A stretch of 64,000 nt of DNA from Rhodanobacter panaciterrae (GTDB lineage Bacteria; Pseudomonadota; Gammaproteobacteria; Xanthomonadales; Rhodanobacteraceae), in assembly GCF_014651895.1 (NCBI RefSeq), contig NZ_BMXT01000002.1, positions 682,001 through 746,000 on the forward strand. The letters are read 5' to 3'. Made by a program: the position numbers and the translations under genes. The notes under the pieces are model-generated. The model was given only the letters and a program-made list of their open reading frames with translations. It ran no database searches and was not told the DNA's origin. Positions 19,120-28,535 of this stretch are shown in pieces. How positions within the stretch are numbered: position 1 is the stretch's first letter; each line of letters opens with the position of its first letter.

Positions 19120-19278
19120 ATGGGATGCTTGCCGCTGTTGCTGTTGTTTCCGCTGGGTTTCGGCGTCGGCTATCTGCTGGCCGGAGCGACCGGCGGACTG
19201 TGGGGTGCCGGCATCGGTTTCGTGCTGGGCGTGCTCGCGATGGTGATGTTCATCAAGGCGCTGCGTGGGCGGCGCTGA
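19120..19278 (+). CDS. Small two-helix membrane protein
   Basis: A 52-residue protein that is almost entirely hydrophobic, with two membrane segments (CLPLLLLFPLGFGVGYLLAG and AGIGFVLGVLAMVMFIKAL) joined by a Gly-rich turn, and a basic end GRR. AAGGA lies 8 bases before the ATG, overlapping the lhr stop region, so it is likely translated from the lhr transcript. Function unknown. It ends 3 bases before the convergent nagX-like gene. Confidence 0.65.
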   Translation: MGCLPLLLLFPLGFGVGYLLAGATGGLWGAGIGFVLGVLAMVMFIKALRGRR

Positions 19279-19281
19279 GCA

Positions 19282-20349
19282 TCAGAGCTTGAGATAGACC
19301 TGCCGGCGATCCATCGCCCACACGATCAGCCACCACACCGCCACGAACATCACCGCGAAAGCCAGCGATGGAATGTAGGGACCGAACGACGGTGTCATCC
19401 AGCCCACAAACAGATGTTGATACAGCCACTCCTGCCCCAGCCCCGGCAACAGGATCTGCATCAGCTCGGAGCCGGCATAGGCGGCGATCGCATTGACCCC
19501 GAAGCGCCGCCCCCATGCCGGCCAGCCGCGTCGATCGATCAGCAGGTGAAAAGCCAGCAGCGCCAGCATGGCCCAGCCCGCCGTCCACATGACGAACGAC
19601 GGCGTCCACAGGTTCTTGTTGAACGGCAGCCACAGCGACCACAGCACACCCAGCAGCAGCGCCAGCACCGCGCCGATCAGCAGCGCTCGGAGTTTGCCCG
19701 CGCGCAACCAGCAACCAGCGCGCAGGCCGAGCAAGGCAGTCGCCAGCGACGGCAGCGTGCTGAGCAGGCCTTCCGGATCGTGGCCGCGCCCGCTCACTGG
19801 ATCGATCAGGTAGACGAAACGACCGAACACGGCGGTGTCGGTACGGCTGACGATATTCGTCCATGGTTCCAGCGATCCGCCGGAGCACAGCAGCGCCCAG
19901 TAGCCGAGCAGCAATGCCGCGATCACGCCCCATTGCATGCGTGGCTTGGTATAGAGCGCGAACAGAGCGACGCCTGCGTAACACACGCCGATTCGCTGCA
20001 GCACACCGGGAAAGCGCAGGTGTGTGCCGGGCATCCACCACCACGCCAGCACGTTGATCAGCACACCGAGGCCGACGATGCGCACCGCACGTTTCAACGC
20101 AGTGCGCGTCAGTGCGGCGCGATCGGCGCCCTGCTCCAGCCGCGGCAGCATCGCCAACGCCACCGACACGCCGACCACGAACAGGAAGAACGGAAACACC
20201 AGGTCGGTCGGCGTGCAATCGTTCCACGTCGCGTGATCGAGCGGCCAGTAGACGTGATCCCAGTCACCCGGATCATTGACCAGCAGCATCGCCGCCACGG
20301 TGCAGCCGCGCAACGCGTCGAGCGAGGCGAGCCGGCGCAGTGCATTCAT
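19282..20349 (-). CDS. nagX: NagX-like integral membrane N-acetyltransferase family protein (HGSNAT / DUF5009 type)
   Basis: A 355-residue multi-span inner-membrane protein of the family related to heparan-alpha-glucosaminide N-acetyltransferase. The signature N-terminus RLASLDALRG and the loop VNDPGDWDHVYWPLDHATWNDCTPTDLVFPFFLF are typical, followed by about nine further hydrophobic segments. In GlcNAc loci this protein (NagX) is thought to handle amino sugars or oligosaccharides at the inner membrane; its exact reaction is unsettled. The start ATG overlaps the hexosaminidase TGA (ATGA), implying translational coupling. Confidence 0.85.
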   Translation of the reverse strand: MNALRRLASLDALRGCTVAAMLLVNDPGDWDHVYWPLDHATWNDCTPTDLVFPFFLFVVGVSVALAMLPRLEQGADRAALTRTALKRAVRIVGLGVLINVLAWWWMPGTHLRFPGVLQRIGVCYAGVALFALYTKPRMQWGVIAALLLGYWALLCSGGSLEPWTNIVSRTDTAVFGRFVYLIDPVSGRGHDPEGLLSTLPSLATALLGLRAGCWLRAGKLRALLIGAVLALLLGVLWSLWLPFNKNLWTPSFVMWTAGWAMLALLAFHLLIDRRGWPAWGRRFGVNAIAAYAGSELMQILLPGLGQEWLYQHLFVGWMTPSFGPYIPSLAFAVMFVAVWWLIVWAMDRRQVYLKL

Positions 20350-22643
20350 CGCGCAGCTTGGTCCGGGTGCAGCGACAGGCGGTCGATCGCGTACAGCGGT
20401 CCATCGATGGGCGCGGTGTAGATCAGGCACAGCGCATGCTCGCCTTGCTGTACAGGGAAGGTCGCGTCCAGCGCGAAACGGCGGGCGGCGCGCGCGGGAT
20501 CGGGCAGCGGCATGCTGGCCAGCACCGCGCCGTTGCAGTCGTCCTTGTGCACGGTCAGTTCGCCGAACGGCGTGTCGTGCGGGCGCGACACCACCAGCTT
20601 CTGTTCGTGCGCCAACGCGAAATTGCGCTCCAGCCGTACCGCCCCGACATGGATCGCGTCGACGCCGTCGAGCAGGGTGGCGGGCATCACCTGGCAGCTG
20701 TTGAACACGTTGATGCTGTAGACCGGTGTCAGCGAGGTCGCGTCCGGCAGCGGCTGCACGCGCAGGCGGAAATCGCTGCCGGGGCAGTTGGGCAGCGCGT
20801 TGCCGCTGAAGCCGAGCAGCTGCGCACGGTCGAGCACACGTTCACGTGCCGCAGCCAGCACGCTGCCGTCGTCGGCGAAAGTGGCGGCGCGCACGGTCAC
20901 CGGCAAGGTCACTTCGAACGGTTCCTGATAGGCCGGCGATTGCGCGTCGGGTGCGCTGCCGTCCAGGGTGTAGCGCAGCGTGCCGGCACCGACCTGGTTG
21001 GCCAGGGTCACGGTGGCGCGACCGGTGGCCAGCGCCTGGATGCGATCGAGCGTGATGTCCGCCGCGAACGCGCTGTCCGCATAGTTGATGCCCTGTGTGC
21101 GGTAGCGCGCGAACTGCGCGGGCAGGCGCGCGGTGAAGCTGGCCCAGTTGCGCGCCGCCGCCGGCGACCAGTCGACTTCGCTGAGCGCATCCAGCCGCGG
21201 GAACACCGCGTGCTCGACGTGTTTCATCGTCGGCATGTGCTCAGTCCATGCGTTCGCCTGCGCGCCCAGCACGAACTTCGCCTGGCTCGCGTCAAGCTCC
21301 TTCGGTACCGGCTCGAAAGCATAAACACTGGCCAGGTCCTGCACCGGAATGCGGCCGGCGGTCTCGTCGGAACTGTCGCTCTGCAGCTGGTCGAAATACA
21401 GCTGAGGCGCGGGCGACAGCACCACGTCGTGGCCGTCCTGCGCCGCAGTGATGGCGCCCTTGGTGCCGCGCCACGACATCACCGTGGCATCGGCCGGCGC
21501 ATTGCCACCCTCGAGGATCTCGTCCCAGCCGACCAGTCGACGGCCATGCTTTTCCAGATAACTGCCGATGCGGCCGATGAACCAACCCTGCAGTGCGTCC
21601 TCGTTCTTCAACCCCAGCGCGTGCATCTTCGCCTGCACCGCGGGTGAGGCCTGCCACTGGTCCTTGACCGCCTCGTCGCCGCCGACGTGGATGTACTTCG
21701 ACGGGAACAGCGCCATCACCTCGTCGAGCACGTTGGTGATGAACTGGAAGGTGGCGTCGTCGACGTTGTACAGATACGGATTGACACCCCAGTCGACCGA
21801 CACGGGCGGACGCTGGCCGGTGACGCCGAACTGCGGATACGCCGCCACCACGGCCTGCGCGTGACCGGGCATGTCGATCTCCGGCACCACCATGATGTGC
21901 CGCTCGGTGGCGTAAGCGACGATGTGGCGAATCTGATCCTGCGTATAGAAACCGCCGTAACGCTGCGGCTCGCCATCGTGCCCGGCATCCGGCGGCGTGC
22001 GCCATGCGCCGATGCGCGTGAGCTCGGGATAGCGCTTGATCTGGATGCGCCAACCCTGGTCATCGGTGAGGTGCCAATGGAACACGTTGAGCTTGTGCTC
22101 GGCCATCTGGTTCAGCAGCTGCTCGATCTCGGCGACCGACTGGAAGTGCCGCGCCGAATCGAGCATCAGACCACGCCAGGTGAAACGTGGCTGGTCGCGG
22201 ATCTGCACCGCCGGTACCTGCACCGCGCCATGTTGCGCATCCGGCGTGAGCAGTTGCCACAGCGTCACCGCGCCGTAGAACAGACCCGCATCATCGCGTG
22301 CGGCGATGTGGATGCCATCGGATGTGACGTCCAGCGCATAGCCTTCCGCGTGCGTCACCGGCGCGTCGGCTTCGCGCGACAACACGATAGCGCCATGCGG
22401 CGCCGCACCCACTTTCACTTTCAGATGCAGCCCGCGCGTGCGTGCCAGCAGGTCGACGAGGTACTGCGCGGTCTGCCGCGTGGCGGCATCGTGCGCAAGC
22501 ACCACGATCGGCGTGCCTTCGTTGACCGGCATGCTGCCGCTGGCGACCTGGATGTGCGCCGGCATCGGCAACAACGACGGCGTGGCCGCATGGGCTGCGC
22601 CTAGCAGGGCGACGATGCTGAAGGCGAAACCGGCGATTTTCAT
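20346..22643 (-). CDS. Beta-N-acetylhexosaminidase, glycoside hydrolase family 20
   Basis: A 765-residue exported exo-hexosaminidase that releases terminal GlcNAc from chitooligosaccharides or glycans. Signal peptide residues 1-19; N-terminal GH20b-like domain about 20-150; catalytic barrel from about 153 (RFTWRGLMLDSARHF) with the D323-E324 pair in HVGGDEAVKDQW; a C-terminal chitobiase-like domain (RYTLDGSAPDAQSPAYQEPFEV). The start at 22643 has GGGAG 7 bases upstream. It belongs to the same-strand cluster TonB receptor, cupin-8, hexosaminidase, nagX and supplies the substrate for the uptake genes next door. Confidence 0.95.
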   Translation of the reverse strand: MKIAGFAFSIVALLGAAHAATPSLLPMPAHIQVASGSMPVNEGTPIVVLAHDAATRQTAQYLVDLLARTRGLHLKVKVGAAPHGAIVLSREADAPVTHAEGYALDVTSDGIHIAARDDAGLFYGAVTLWQLLTPDAQHGAVQVPAVQIRDQPRFTWRGLMLDSARHFQSVAEIEQLLNQMAEHKLNVFHWHLTDDQGWRIQIKRYPELTRIGAWRTPPDAGHDGEPQRYGGFYTQDQIRHIVAYATERHIMVVPEIDMPGHAQAVVAAYPQFGVTGQRPPVSVDWGVNPYLYNVDDATFQFITNVLDEVMALFPSKYIHVGGDEAVKDQWQASPAVQAKMHALGLKNEDALQGWFIGRIGSYLEKHGRRLVGWDEILEGGNAPADATVMSWRGTKGAITAAQDGHDVVLSPAPQLYFDQLQSDSSDETAGRIPVQDLASVYAFEPVPKELDASQAKFVLGAQANAWTEHMPTMKHVEHAVFPRLDALSEVDWSPAAARNWASFTARLPAQFARYRTQGINYADSAFAADITLDRIQALATGRATVTLANQVGAGTLRYTLDGSAPDAQSPAYQEPFEVTLPVTVRAATFADDGSVLAAARERVLDRAQLLGFSGNALPNCPGSDFRLRVQPLPDATSLTPVYSINVFNSCQVMPATLLDGVDAIHVGAVRLERNFALAHEQKLVVSRPHDTPFGELTVHKDDCNGAVLASMPLPDPARAARRFALDATFPVQQGEHALCLIYTAPIDGPLYAIDRLSLHPDQAAR

Positions 22644-22724
22644 CAAGACTCCCGGGTTGGAAAGCGTGCGTTGGAAATATAGGTGGTGATCGTGCGCGGT
22701 CACTGTCGCCCGGGCATGGCACGC

Positions 22725-23756
22725 TCAAAGATGGTTGCGTGCACCCTGCTTCAGCAGTTCGATGCATTCGGGCGTCAACGGACCAAGCACGCCACGGCGT
22801 TGCTCGGGGATGTGCGCGAGGGATTCCTCATCGCCGAACACGTAGTGGTTCAGCAGGTTGCGCCAGTGGACTCGTTCCGCCGGCGGCAGCGCCCGGAACG
22901 CGAGCAGGCAGTGGTACAGCGCGGCCTTGGCGTGACCGGTGTGGTAGCCATCCACATCCACCGGACTCCACCAGTAGTTCACCAGCGCGTTGAGATCTTG
23001 CAGCGATTCCACGTTGTGCCACCACAACGGCGGCATGTAGATCGCATCGCCCGGATGCAACTCGGCCACTTGCGCCACTGCGAGCGCCTGTTGCAGGCGC
23101 GGGAAACGTGGATCGTGCGGCTGATCCAGCCGGGCCATGCTGATCGCGGCGCCGGTCGGCGCGTAGTCCAGCGGGCCGATGTAGAGGTTCGGCAACTGGT
23201 CCGGCGGGAACAGCGTGAAGCGGCGCACACCGCATACCACGCAAGCGATGTTGTGCATGGAATCGAAATGGGTGGGCGTGGTGACCCGGTTGCCGATCCA
23301 GATGCGCGGCTCCACACCGGGCAGCAGCGGCAACGCATGGTCTGCCAGAAACCCCGGCAGGCATTCACGGATGCGTGCGCTCTGGATCACCATGCCGGGC
23401 GCATCGTCGCGCCGGCTGTACTTGGCCAGCCGTTGCAGACCAAGCGTCACCGGCACCTTGAAATGCTGGTAGCTGAAGCCGTCCAGCTCGGGCGCGTAGC
23501 CGATCATGCCGTCGGCTTCCGGCGCCACCATCAAGGTGCTGACGTCGGTGCCGTTGTCCAGTTCCGCCAGGCGCTGCGCGAACGCCGTGTCCGATTGCAG
23601 GGCGAGCTTCACGATCGGCCAGTCGCGCACGAGGCCACGAATCACCAGCGGTCGATCGTGTCCGACCACGTCATCCAGACTGAATGGCCGGCCGTCGACA
23701 GGACGGTACTCCTCGATCGCGGCAGGCGCGGGTGTCGCGCCGGCAGATTCACTCAT
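22725..23756 (-). CDS. Cupin-8 (JmjC-like) protein of the TonB-receptor locus
   Basis: A 343-residue cytoplasmic protein of the cupin_8 group, related to Fe(II)/2-oxoglutarate oxygenases. The iron-binding triad is visible as H163 and D165 in TPTHFDSMHN and H247 in MPPLWWHNVES; the N-terminal RPLVIRGLVRDWP is the family's typical opening. Such genes recur beside SusC/TonB receptors in xanthomonads and Caulobacter carbohydrate loci, but their substrate is unknown. It lies 81 bases before the hexosaminidase gene, downstream of a terminator-like hairpin that follows the receptor gene. Confidence 0.85.
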   Translation of the reverse strand: MSESAGATPAPAAIEEYRPVDGRPFSLDDVVGHDRPLVIRGLVRDWPIVKLALQSDTAFAQRLAELDNGTDVSTLMVAPEADGMIGYAPELDGFSYQHFKVPVTLGLQRLAKYSRRDDAPGMVIQSARIRECLPGFLADHALPLLPGVEPRIWIGNRVTTPTHFDSMHNIACVVCGVRRFTLFPPDQLPNLYIGPLDYAPTGAAISMARLDQPHDPRFPRLQQALAVAQVAELHPGDAIYMPPLWWHNVESLQDLNALVNYWWSPVDVDGYHTGHAKAALYHCLLAFRALPPAERVHWRNLLNHYVFGDEESLAHIPEQRRGVLGPLTPECIELLKQGARNHL

Positions 23757-23930
23757 GTTTCTCCCTCCGCTTCCGCCCGTGGTTCGGCTTGCTGTTCATG
23801 GTGCGCCAATACGCTTCCAGCAGACAGCGCCTGCGGGCATTCAAGCAAAAACTGCGATGCCGGCGGAGCCGACATCGCAGTGGATAGCAAGCCAGGTGGA
23901 TTTTCCCCGCGCTCTTTCCGCCAGCTTCCA

Positions 23931-23966
23931 CCGGAAAAAAGCGGACCTGGCAAAGGTGCCAGGTCC
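23931..23966 (-). terminator. Rho-independent terminator after the TonB receptor gene
   Basis: On the minus strand a perfect 10-bp stem GGACCTGGCA/TGCCAGGTCC with a 4-base loop is followed by CGC and a run of six T. It starts 17 bases after the receptor stop codon and would separate receptor transcription from the downstream cupin/hexosaminidase/nagX genes, at least partly. Confidence 0.9.
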
Positions 23967-23982
23967 TTGGGGAGAGTGCGGC

Positions 23983-26922
23983 TCAGAGCTTGAAGTTCAC
24001 GTTGAAGTAGTACTGGCGACCGTTCGTGTAGAACGCTTCGGGCACCTTGCCGAAGCCGAGACCGGCCTGGGAACCGACCGCGTAGTAGCGCAGCGTCGGG
24101 TTGTTGAGGTTCATCGCGTCGAACGAGAAGCTCACGTTGTCGTTGAGCTTGTAGCCGGCCGAGAACGACAGGTAGCCCGTGCCCGCCTGGTAGTACGGCA
24201 GCAGCGGCATGGTGTTGCCGAGCGAACCGGTCGTCACCGGCATCATGCCGTCGTAAAACGAGGAGCGGTACGTGTAGTTGATGCGCGCGTTCCAGTGCTT
24301 GTCCTCGAAGAAGGCGGACAGGTTGGCCGTATTCTTCGAGGTACCGAACAGCGGACGGTTGCCCGCGGATACACCGGTACCCTGCGTACCGTCGGCGTTG
24401 TAGAGGTAAGTGCCGCCCGCCGAGTGGCCGTTGCTGTAGGTGTAGTTGACCGACGTGCCGAAGTGCTCGCCGATCGGCTGCACCCAGTTAAGCTCCACGC
24501 CCTTCAGATTGCCGTTGACGTTGACCGGGATGCTGACCAGGTAATTGCTGTAGACCGGCGTGTGCGAGGGGTTGGGGTAGGTGGTGCTGCCGCCGTAGGT
24601 CAGGTAGTTGTTGAGATACGTGCCGGTGGTGGTGCCGTAGTCGTAGTAGTTGTTCAGGTCCATCGCGTACACGCTGGCCGACAACAGGCCACGCTCCGAG
24701 TAGTACCACTCCAGCGACGCGTCGAAGTTGGTGGAAAGGATCGGCTTCAGTCGCGGATTCGGGCCGCTGCCGGAACCCTCGCCGGTCGGGCTCTGTGGGT
24801 CATTCAAGGACAGGAAGCCCGCCAGCTGGCCATAGTCCTGGCGCGTGAGCGTCTGCGATGCGGCGAAGCGCGCCAGCAGGCTGCCATCGTCGTTCAGATT
24901 GAACTTGAGGTTGAAGCTCGGCAGCACCTTGCCGTAGTGATGGTTGTAGTAGTTCCAGTACCAGCCGCTCGGATAGAACGCTGATGGCGGCGTGCCTTGG
25001 GCGTAACTGGCTTCCTGGATCGTCGGGCTGGTGTAGCCGATGTTCTCGTTGGTGCCGACGTAACGCAGGCCGGCATTGCCGCTCCAGCGATCGCCGGCGA
25101 AATTGACCTGCAGATAAACGGCGCTGTTCTTCTCCGACATGGCGTAAATGTCGTTCGGATAGAAACGCGAGGTTCCGGGGTCGTTGGTTACCTTGCGGTT
25201 CGCGTACAGCGCGTTCATTTGCGCCAGCTGGGCGGGCGTCCAGTACCAGATGCCGGACGGCATCTGGCCCACACCAAGATCACCCGCGAAACTGCCGGGA
25301 TAGTTGCCGCCACTGGCCGGGTAAATGGTGGAACCCGTACCGAACTGCACGTTCGAGGCCCAGTTGGGGCCTTGTGCAACGGCCGTCGGGCTGTCGTGCG
25401 TGTGCTTTGCGTAGCGTGCGCCGAACTGCAGCGAGGACAGTGGACCGGCATCGTCGAAGTCGAACTCGCCGTCGGCCTGGAACCAGCGCTCCTTGTCGAC
25501 CACGTGGACGTCCTGATCGCCGAAGATCCAGTCAAGGCCGGTCGTGGATGGATCGAAGCTGCTGTTGTTACCGCCCAGCGTCCAGTTCAGCGGCTTGCCC
25601 AAACCATTCATGGCGTAGCTGGCGCCTTGGCCGAAACCCGTATCCATCTCCATGATGTTCTGGGTCGGCGTGTTGCCGGTGCCGCGGGTGAAGCCGCCCT
25701 GGAACTTGAAGTTGAGGTTTTGGGTGACCTTCCAGTCCGCGTCCAGCGTGACGTACGCGCTGGATTCGCTCTCGCCCGGACGCGAGATCATGTCGTAGAT
25801 GCCTTGCGACACGCCGGACTGCCCTTGCGCCACCGCACCGGTGAGCACGTTGCCGTTGAGGGTGTAGCTGGACAGCGTGTCGCCCGGCAGCTTGTCGCGC
25901 AGGCGCAGCATGTAGTTGCGGTTGTAATCGGTGGCGTCCATCTTGGAATAGAAGCCATCGAGGTTGAAGGTCAGGTTGTCGAGCGCCTTCCACTCGAGGT
26001 CGATCGAAGCGCCCTTGCGCTTGCGCTCTTGAGTAAACAGCGCGGCGCCGGGCAGGTTGGGATAGAACACGCCGGTGCTGGCGCTGCCGGGCCGGGCCGC
26101 ACCGAGGCCCAGTTGGGTGGCCAGCGCCGAGCCGGTCGGAATGTACGAATAGCCGAGCATTTCCTGGCCATTGCGCTGCAGCTCGCGGTCTTCATAGAAG
26201 CCCTGCAGCATCACGCCGAAGCTGTTGTCGCTGTTCTTCCAGTTGACCAGCCCGCTGAACTGCGGCTTGGTATCGCCCGGCAGGTCGGCGTACACGCCGC
26301 CCACACTGGCCTCGGCAGAAAACGGCTTGGCGAATTCCAGCGGCTTGCGGGTGATGATGTCGATCGAACCGGCAGCGCCGCCTTCCAGCAGGCTGGCCTC
26401 GGAACCCTTGTGCACCACCACCTGGCTGACCATTTCCGACGGGAACATGGCATAGCTGACGCTGCGGCTGCCGCCGCCGCCGGTGATGAACCAGTCGCCC
26501 GAGGCGACCGTGTGACCGTTGAGCGTGGTCAGGGTGAGCGAGGGCGCGCTGCCGCGGATGCTGGCACGATCGGCCTCGTCGAAACCGCCTTCGGCACCGG
26601 CCGCGTCGGCGATGTTCACACCTGGCAACTGCGCGATGGTATCGGCCACGTTCTTGGCGGGCAGCTTGCCGATGTCCTCGGCGGACACCACCTCGACGTG
26701 CGAGACGGACTCTTTCTTGGTGTCCAGCGACAACTGCTGGCTGGCGCGGATGCCGGTGACCATGACCGTGCCCAGCGTCTTGGCATCCTTGGCTTTTGCC
26801 TTGGCTTCATTCTGCTGGGTCTGGCTGGTGCCGTCCTGGGTGTTGTCCTGCGCATAGATCGCGCCGGAGACGCACAGACTGGTGATGATGCTCGCGGCTA
26901 GTAGTGTCTTGCGGTAATTCAT
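23983..26922 (-). CDS. TonB-dependent outer membrane receptor, glycan (GlcNAc/chitooligosaccharide) type
   Basis: A 979-residue outer-membrane transporter of the large carbohydrate-associated type found in Xanthomonas and Caulobacter. Signal peptide residues 1-24 (ending AIYAQ), a Lys/Gln-rich linker, TonB-box-like LGTVMVTGIRAS at about 50-61, plug domain about 70-190 (ADTIAQLPGVNIAD, SIRGSAPSLTLTTLNGHTVAS), then a 22-strand barrel ending in the aromatic YYFNVNFKL. Substrate is inferred from the neighbouring hexosaminidase, NagP and sugar kinase. A GGGGAGG ribosome-binding site precedes the start, and a strong terminator follows the stop. Confidence 0.93.
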   Translation of the reverse strand: MNYRKTLLAASIITSLCVSGAIYAQDNTQDGTSQTQQNEAKAKAKDAKTLGTVMVTGIRASQQLSLDTKKESVSHVEVVSAEDIGKLPAKNVADTIAQLPGVNIADAAGAEGGFDEADRASIRGSAPSLTLTTLNGHTVASGDWFITGGGGSRSVSYAMFPSEMVSQVVVHKGSEASLLEGGAAGSIDIITRKPLEFAKPFSAEASVGGVYADLPGDTKPQFSGLVNWKNSDNSFGVMLQGFYEDRELQRNGQEMLGYSYIPTGSALATQLGLGAARPGSASTGVFYPNLPGAALFTQERKRKGASIDLEWKALDNLTFNLDGFYSKMDATDYNRNYMLRLRDKLPGDTLSSYTLNGNVLTGAVAQGQSGVSQGIYDMISRPGESESSAYVTLDADWKVTQNLNFKFQGGFTRGTGNTPTQNIMEMDTGFGQGASYAMNGLGKPLNWTLGGNNSSFDPSTTGLDWIFGDQDVHVVDKERWFQADGEFDFDDAGPLSSLQFGARYAKHTHDSPTAVAQGPNWASNVQFGTGSTIYPASGGNYPGSFAGDLGVGQMPSGIWYWTPAQLAQMNALYANRKVTNDPGTSRFYPNDIYAMSEKNSAVYLQVNFAGDRWSGNAGLRYVGTNENIGYTSPTIQEASYAQGTPPSAFYPSGWYWNYYNHHYGKVLPSFNLKFNLNDDGSLLARFAASQTLTRQDYGQLAGFLSLNDPQSPTGEGSGSGPNPRLKPILSTNFDASLEWYYSERGLLSASVYAMDLNNYYDYGTTTGTYLNNYLTYGGSTTYPNPSHTPVYSNYLVSIPVNVNGNLKGVELNWVQPIGEHFGTSVNYTYSNGHSAGGTYLYNADGTQGTGVSAGNRPLFGTSKNTANLSAFFEDKHWNARINYTYRSSFYDGMMPVTTGSLGNTMPLLPYYQAGTGYLSFSAGYKLNDNVSFSFDAMNLNNPTLRYYAVGSQAGLGFGKVPEAFYTNGRQYYFNVNFKL

Positions 26923-27026
26923 GATGTCCTCCCCTCAGAGGCTGGCTCGAAATCAGGACCGGCGTGGCGCGGTCATGGACTTGTGTTGTGGCTGGCTTGG
27001 CGCCGTGTCACTGGATGGCAGTCATC

Positions 27027-28100
27027 TCACTCTCCCTGCCGCTCATCCAGAAACCAGCCTGCGGCGCCAATGACACCAAGCTGGCCGTGCTCGATCAGTC
27101 GTACCGGAACCTGTTGCAGATAGGCGCGCATCACGCCCTTGTTGAAGTAGCGTTCGCTGAAGCTGCTGGCCAGCAGGAACGGCTGGATCTGCGGCAGGAT
27201 GCCGCCGGCCAGATAGACGCCGCCGCGGGCGCCGTACAGCAGCACCAGGTCGCCGACGAAGCTGCCGAGCAGGCCGCAGAACACTTCCAGCGATTCCACC
27301 GCTGCCGCGTCACTGCCGGCCAGTGCGGCGCCGGTGATCTCGGCCGGCGTCAGCAGTCGTGCCGGGCTGGCGCGCAATTCGCACAGCGCGCGATAGAGCT
27401 TGAGCAGGCCGGGACCGGACAGTGCATCCTCGAACGACACGTGCGGTCGATCACGGCGGAACAGGCGCAGGATCTCGATCTCGCGCTCGTTGCCCGGCGC
27501 CAGCGAAATCTGCCCGGCCTCGGTGGCCAGTACCTGCGCCCGCGGCTGTCGCGGCAGCAGTACCGCCGAGCCCAGTCCGGTACCCGGGCCCATCACCAGC
27601 ACCGGACCACTCACGGCTGACTGGGTGGCCTCGATGATCGATCGCGTCTCGGCGACCTCGATGAACTGGGTGGCGTAGGCGACCGCCTCGAAATCGTTGA
27701 TCATCGCCAGCTGGCTGATGCCGAGACCGTCGCGGATGTCGCGGATCGACACCGGCCACGGCAGGTTCTCGTTGATGATCGCGTCGTCCAGCACGTAACC
27801 GGCGCACGCCACCGCGCAATGACGGAGCTGGCCCTGCAACGCCGCGTGCGGCGTGCCGGCCAGTTGTGCGACAAAGTCCTGCAGCATCGCGGTGAGGCTG
27901 CTCCAGTCGGCGCAGCTGTAGCGGTGATAGTGCAGCACGCTGACCGGACGCTTGCCGACCGTGTTGCGCACGACCAGGCCGATGCGTGCATGCGTGCCGC
28001 CGACATCGGCGGCCAGAAACGCTGCGCTGGAACCCGACGCAGCGGCGAGCGCCGTCGTCGACGGTTCCGCTGCATGACGCTGGTTGGCGACTTCCCCCAC
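27027..28100 (-). CDS. Glucokinase-family sugar kinase, likely N-acetylglucosamine kinase (NagK-II type)
   Basis: A kinase of the bacterial Glk (non-ROK) family that phosphorylates glucose or GlcNAc at C6 using ATP. The phosphate-binding motif AADVGGTHARIG lies near the N-terminus; ENLPWPVSI, INDFEAVAYA, MGPGTGLGSA (second ATP motif) and the late YLAGGILPQI are all in place. A GTG start at 28100 with GGGAGAG upstream is preferred (357 residues); the ATG further out at 28238 would run through the operator region. The location between receptor and NagP with a NagR-like operator suggests a GlcNAc role in import-coupled phosphorylation, but glucose cannot be excluded. Confidence 0.85.
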   Translation of the reverse strand: MGEVANQRHAAEPSTTALAAASGSSAAFLAADVGGTHARIGLVVRNTVGKRPVSVLHYHRYSCADWSSLTAMLQDFVAQLAGTPHAALQGQLRHCAVACAGYVLDDAIINENLPWPVSIRDIRDGLGISQLAMINDFEAVAYATQFIEVAETRSIIEATQSAVSGPVLVMGPGTGLGSAVLLPRQPRAQVLATEAGQISLAPGNEREIEILRLFRRDRPHVSFEDALSGPGLLKLYRALCELRASPARLLTPAEITGAALAGSDAAAVESLEVFCGLLGSFVGDLVLLYGARGGVYLAGGILPQIQPFLLASSFSERYFNKGVMRAYLQQVPVRLIEHGQLGVIGAAGWFLDERQGE

Positions 28101-28196
28101 TCCACTCTCCCGGTGGCCGGCTTCGCCTGTTCGGTGCGGCAATGACTCGCCGTCGATTCGGTCTTGGCCTGATTCCGGCGGAGTCTGCTGTCGAAA

Positions 28197-28210
28197 TGAC
28201 AACGTTGTCA
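28197..28210. promoter_or_regulatory. NagR-like LacI-family operator 1
   Basis: The perfect 14-bp palindrome TGACAACGTTGTCA, with AA in front, matches the NagR consensus I recall from GlcNAc regulon studies (AATGACARCGYTGTCATT) at nearly every position. It lies about 97 bases before the kinase start and fits control by the LacI-type gene at 29862. Confidence 0.8.
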
Positions 28211-28439
28211 ACTGGGTTCGCGACAATTTTTCGAACATTCGATATGGCGCCGCAACATAACTGTCGTGACACTCTGAGAGATCACCTTAGCGACGGTCAT
28301 TATTGGCTATATACGGCGCTATTCAGAAGATTATTGCGATTCATGAGCGGTGTGTCGCAGTGCCGCACAAGCGCCCCGATATGGCCGTATGGATGGCCCA
28401 AGCAAGGCGTCAGACAGGTGTCCTCGACCCGCGATGAAT

Positions 28440-28452
28440 TGACAACGTTGCA
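28440..28452. promoter_or_regulatory. NagR-like LacI-family operator 2 (imperfect)
   Basis: TGACAACGTTGCA keeps 11 of the first 11 bases of operator 1 and then diverges. It lies 84 bases before the nagP ATG and 243 bases from operator 1, so each divergent gene has one site. The remaining 28101-28535 spacer contains no other feature seen. Confidence 0.65.
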
Positions 28453-28535
28453 CTTTCCGGCGATTAAAGAGACATTCCCGTCTGTCCCGGTCATTCGACC
28501 GGTGCGGTACGGTCGGACTCCGGGGAGAAAAGACC

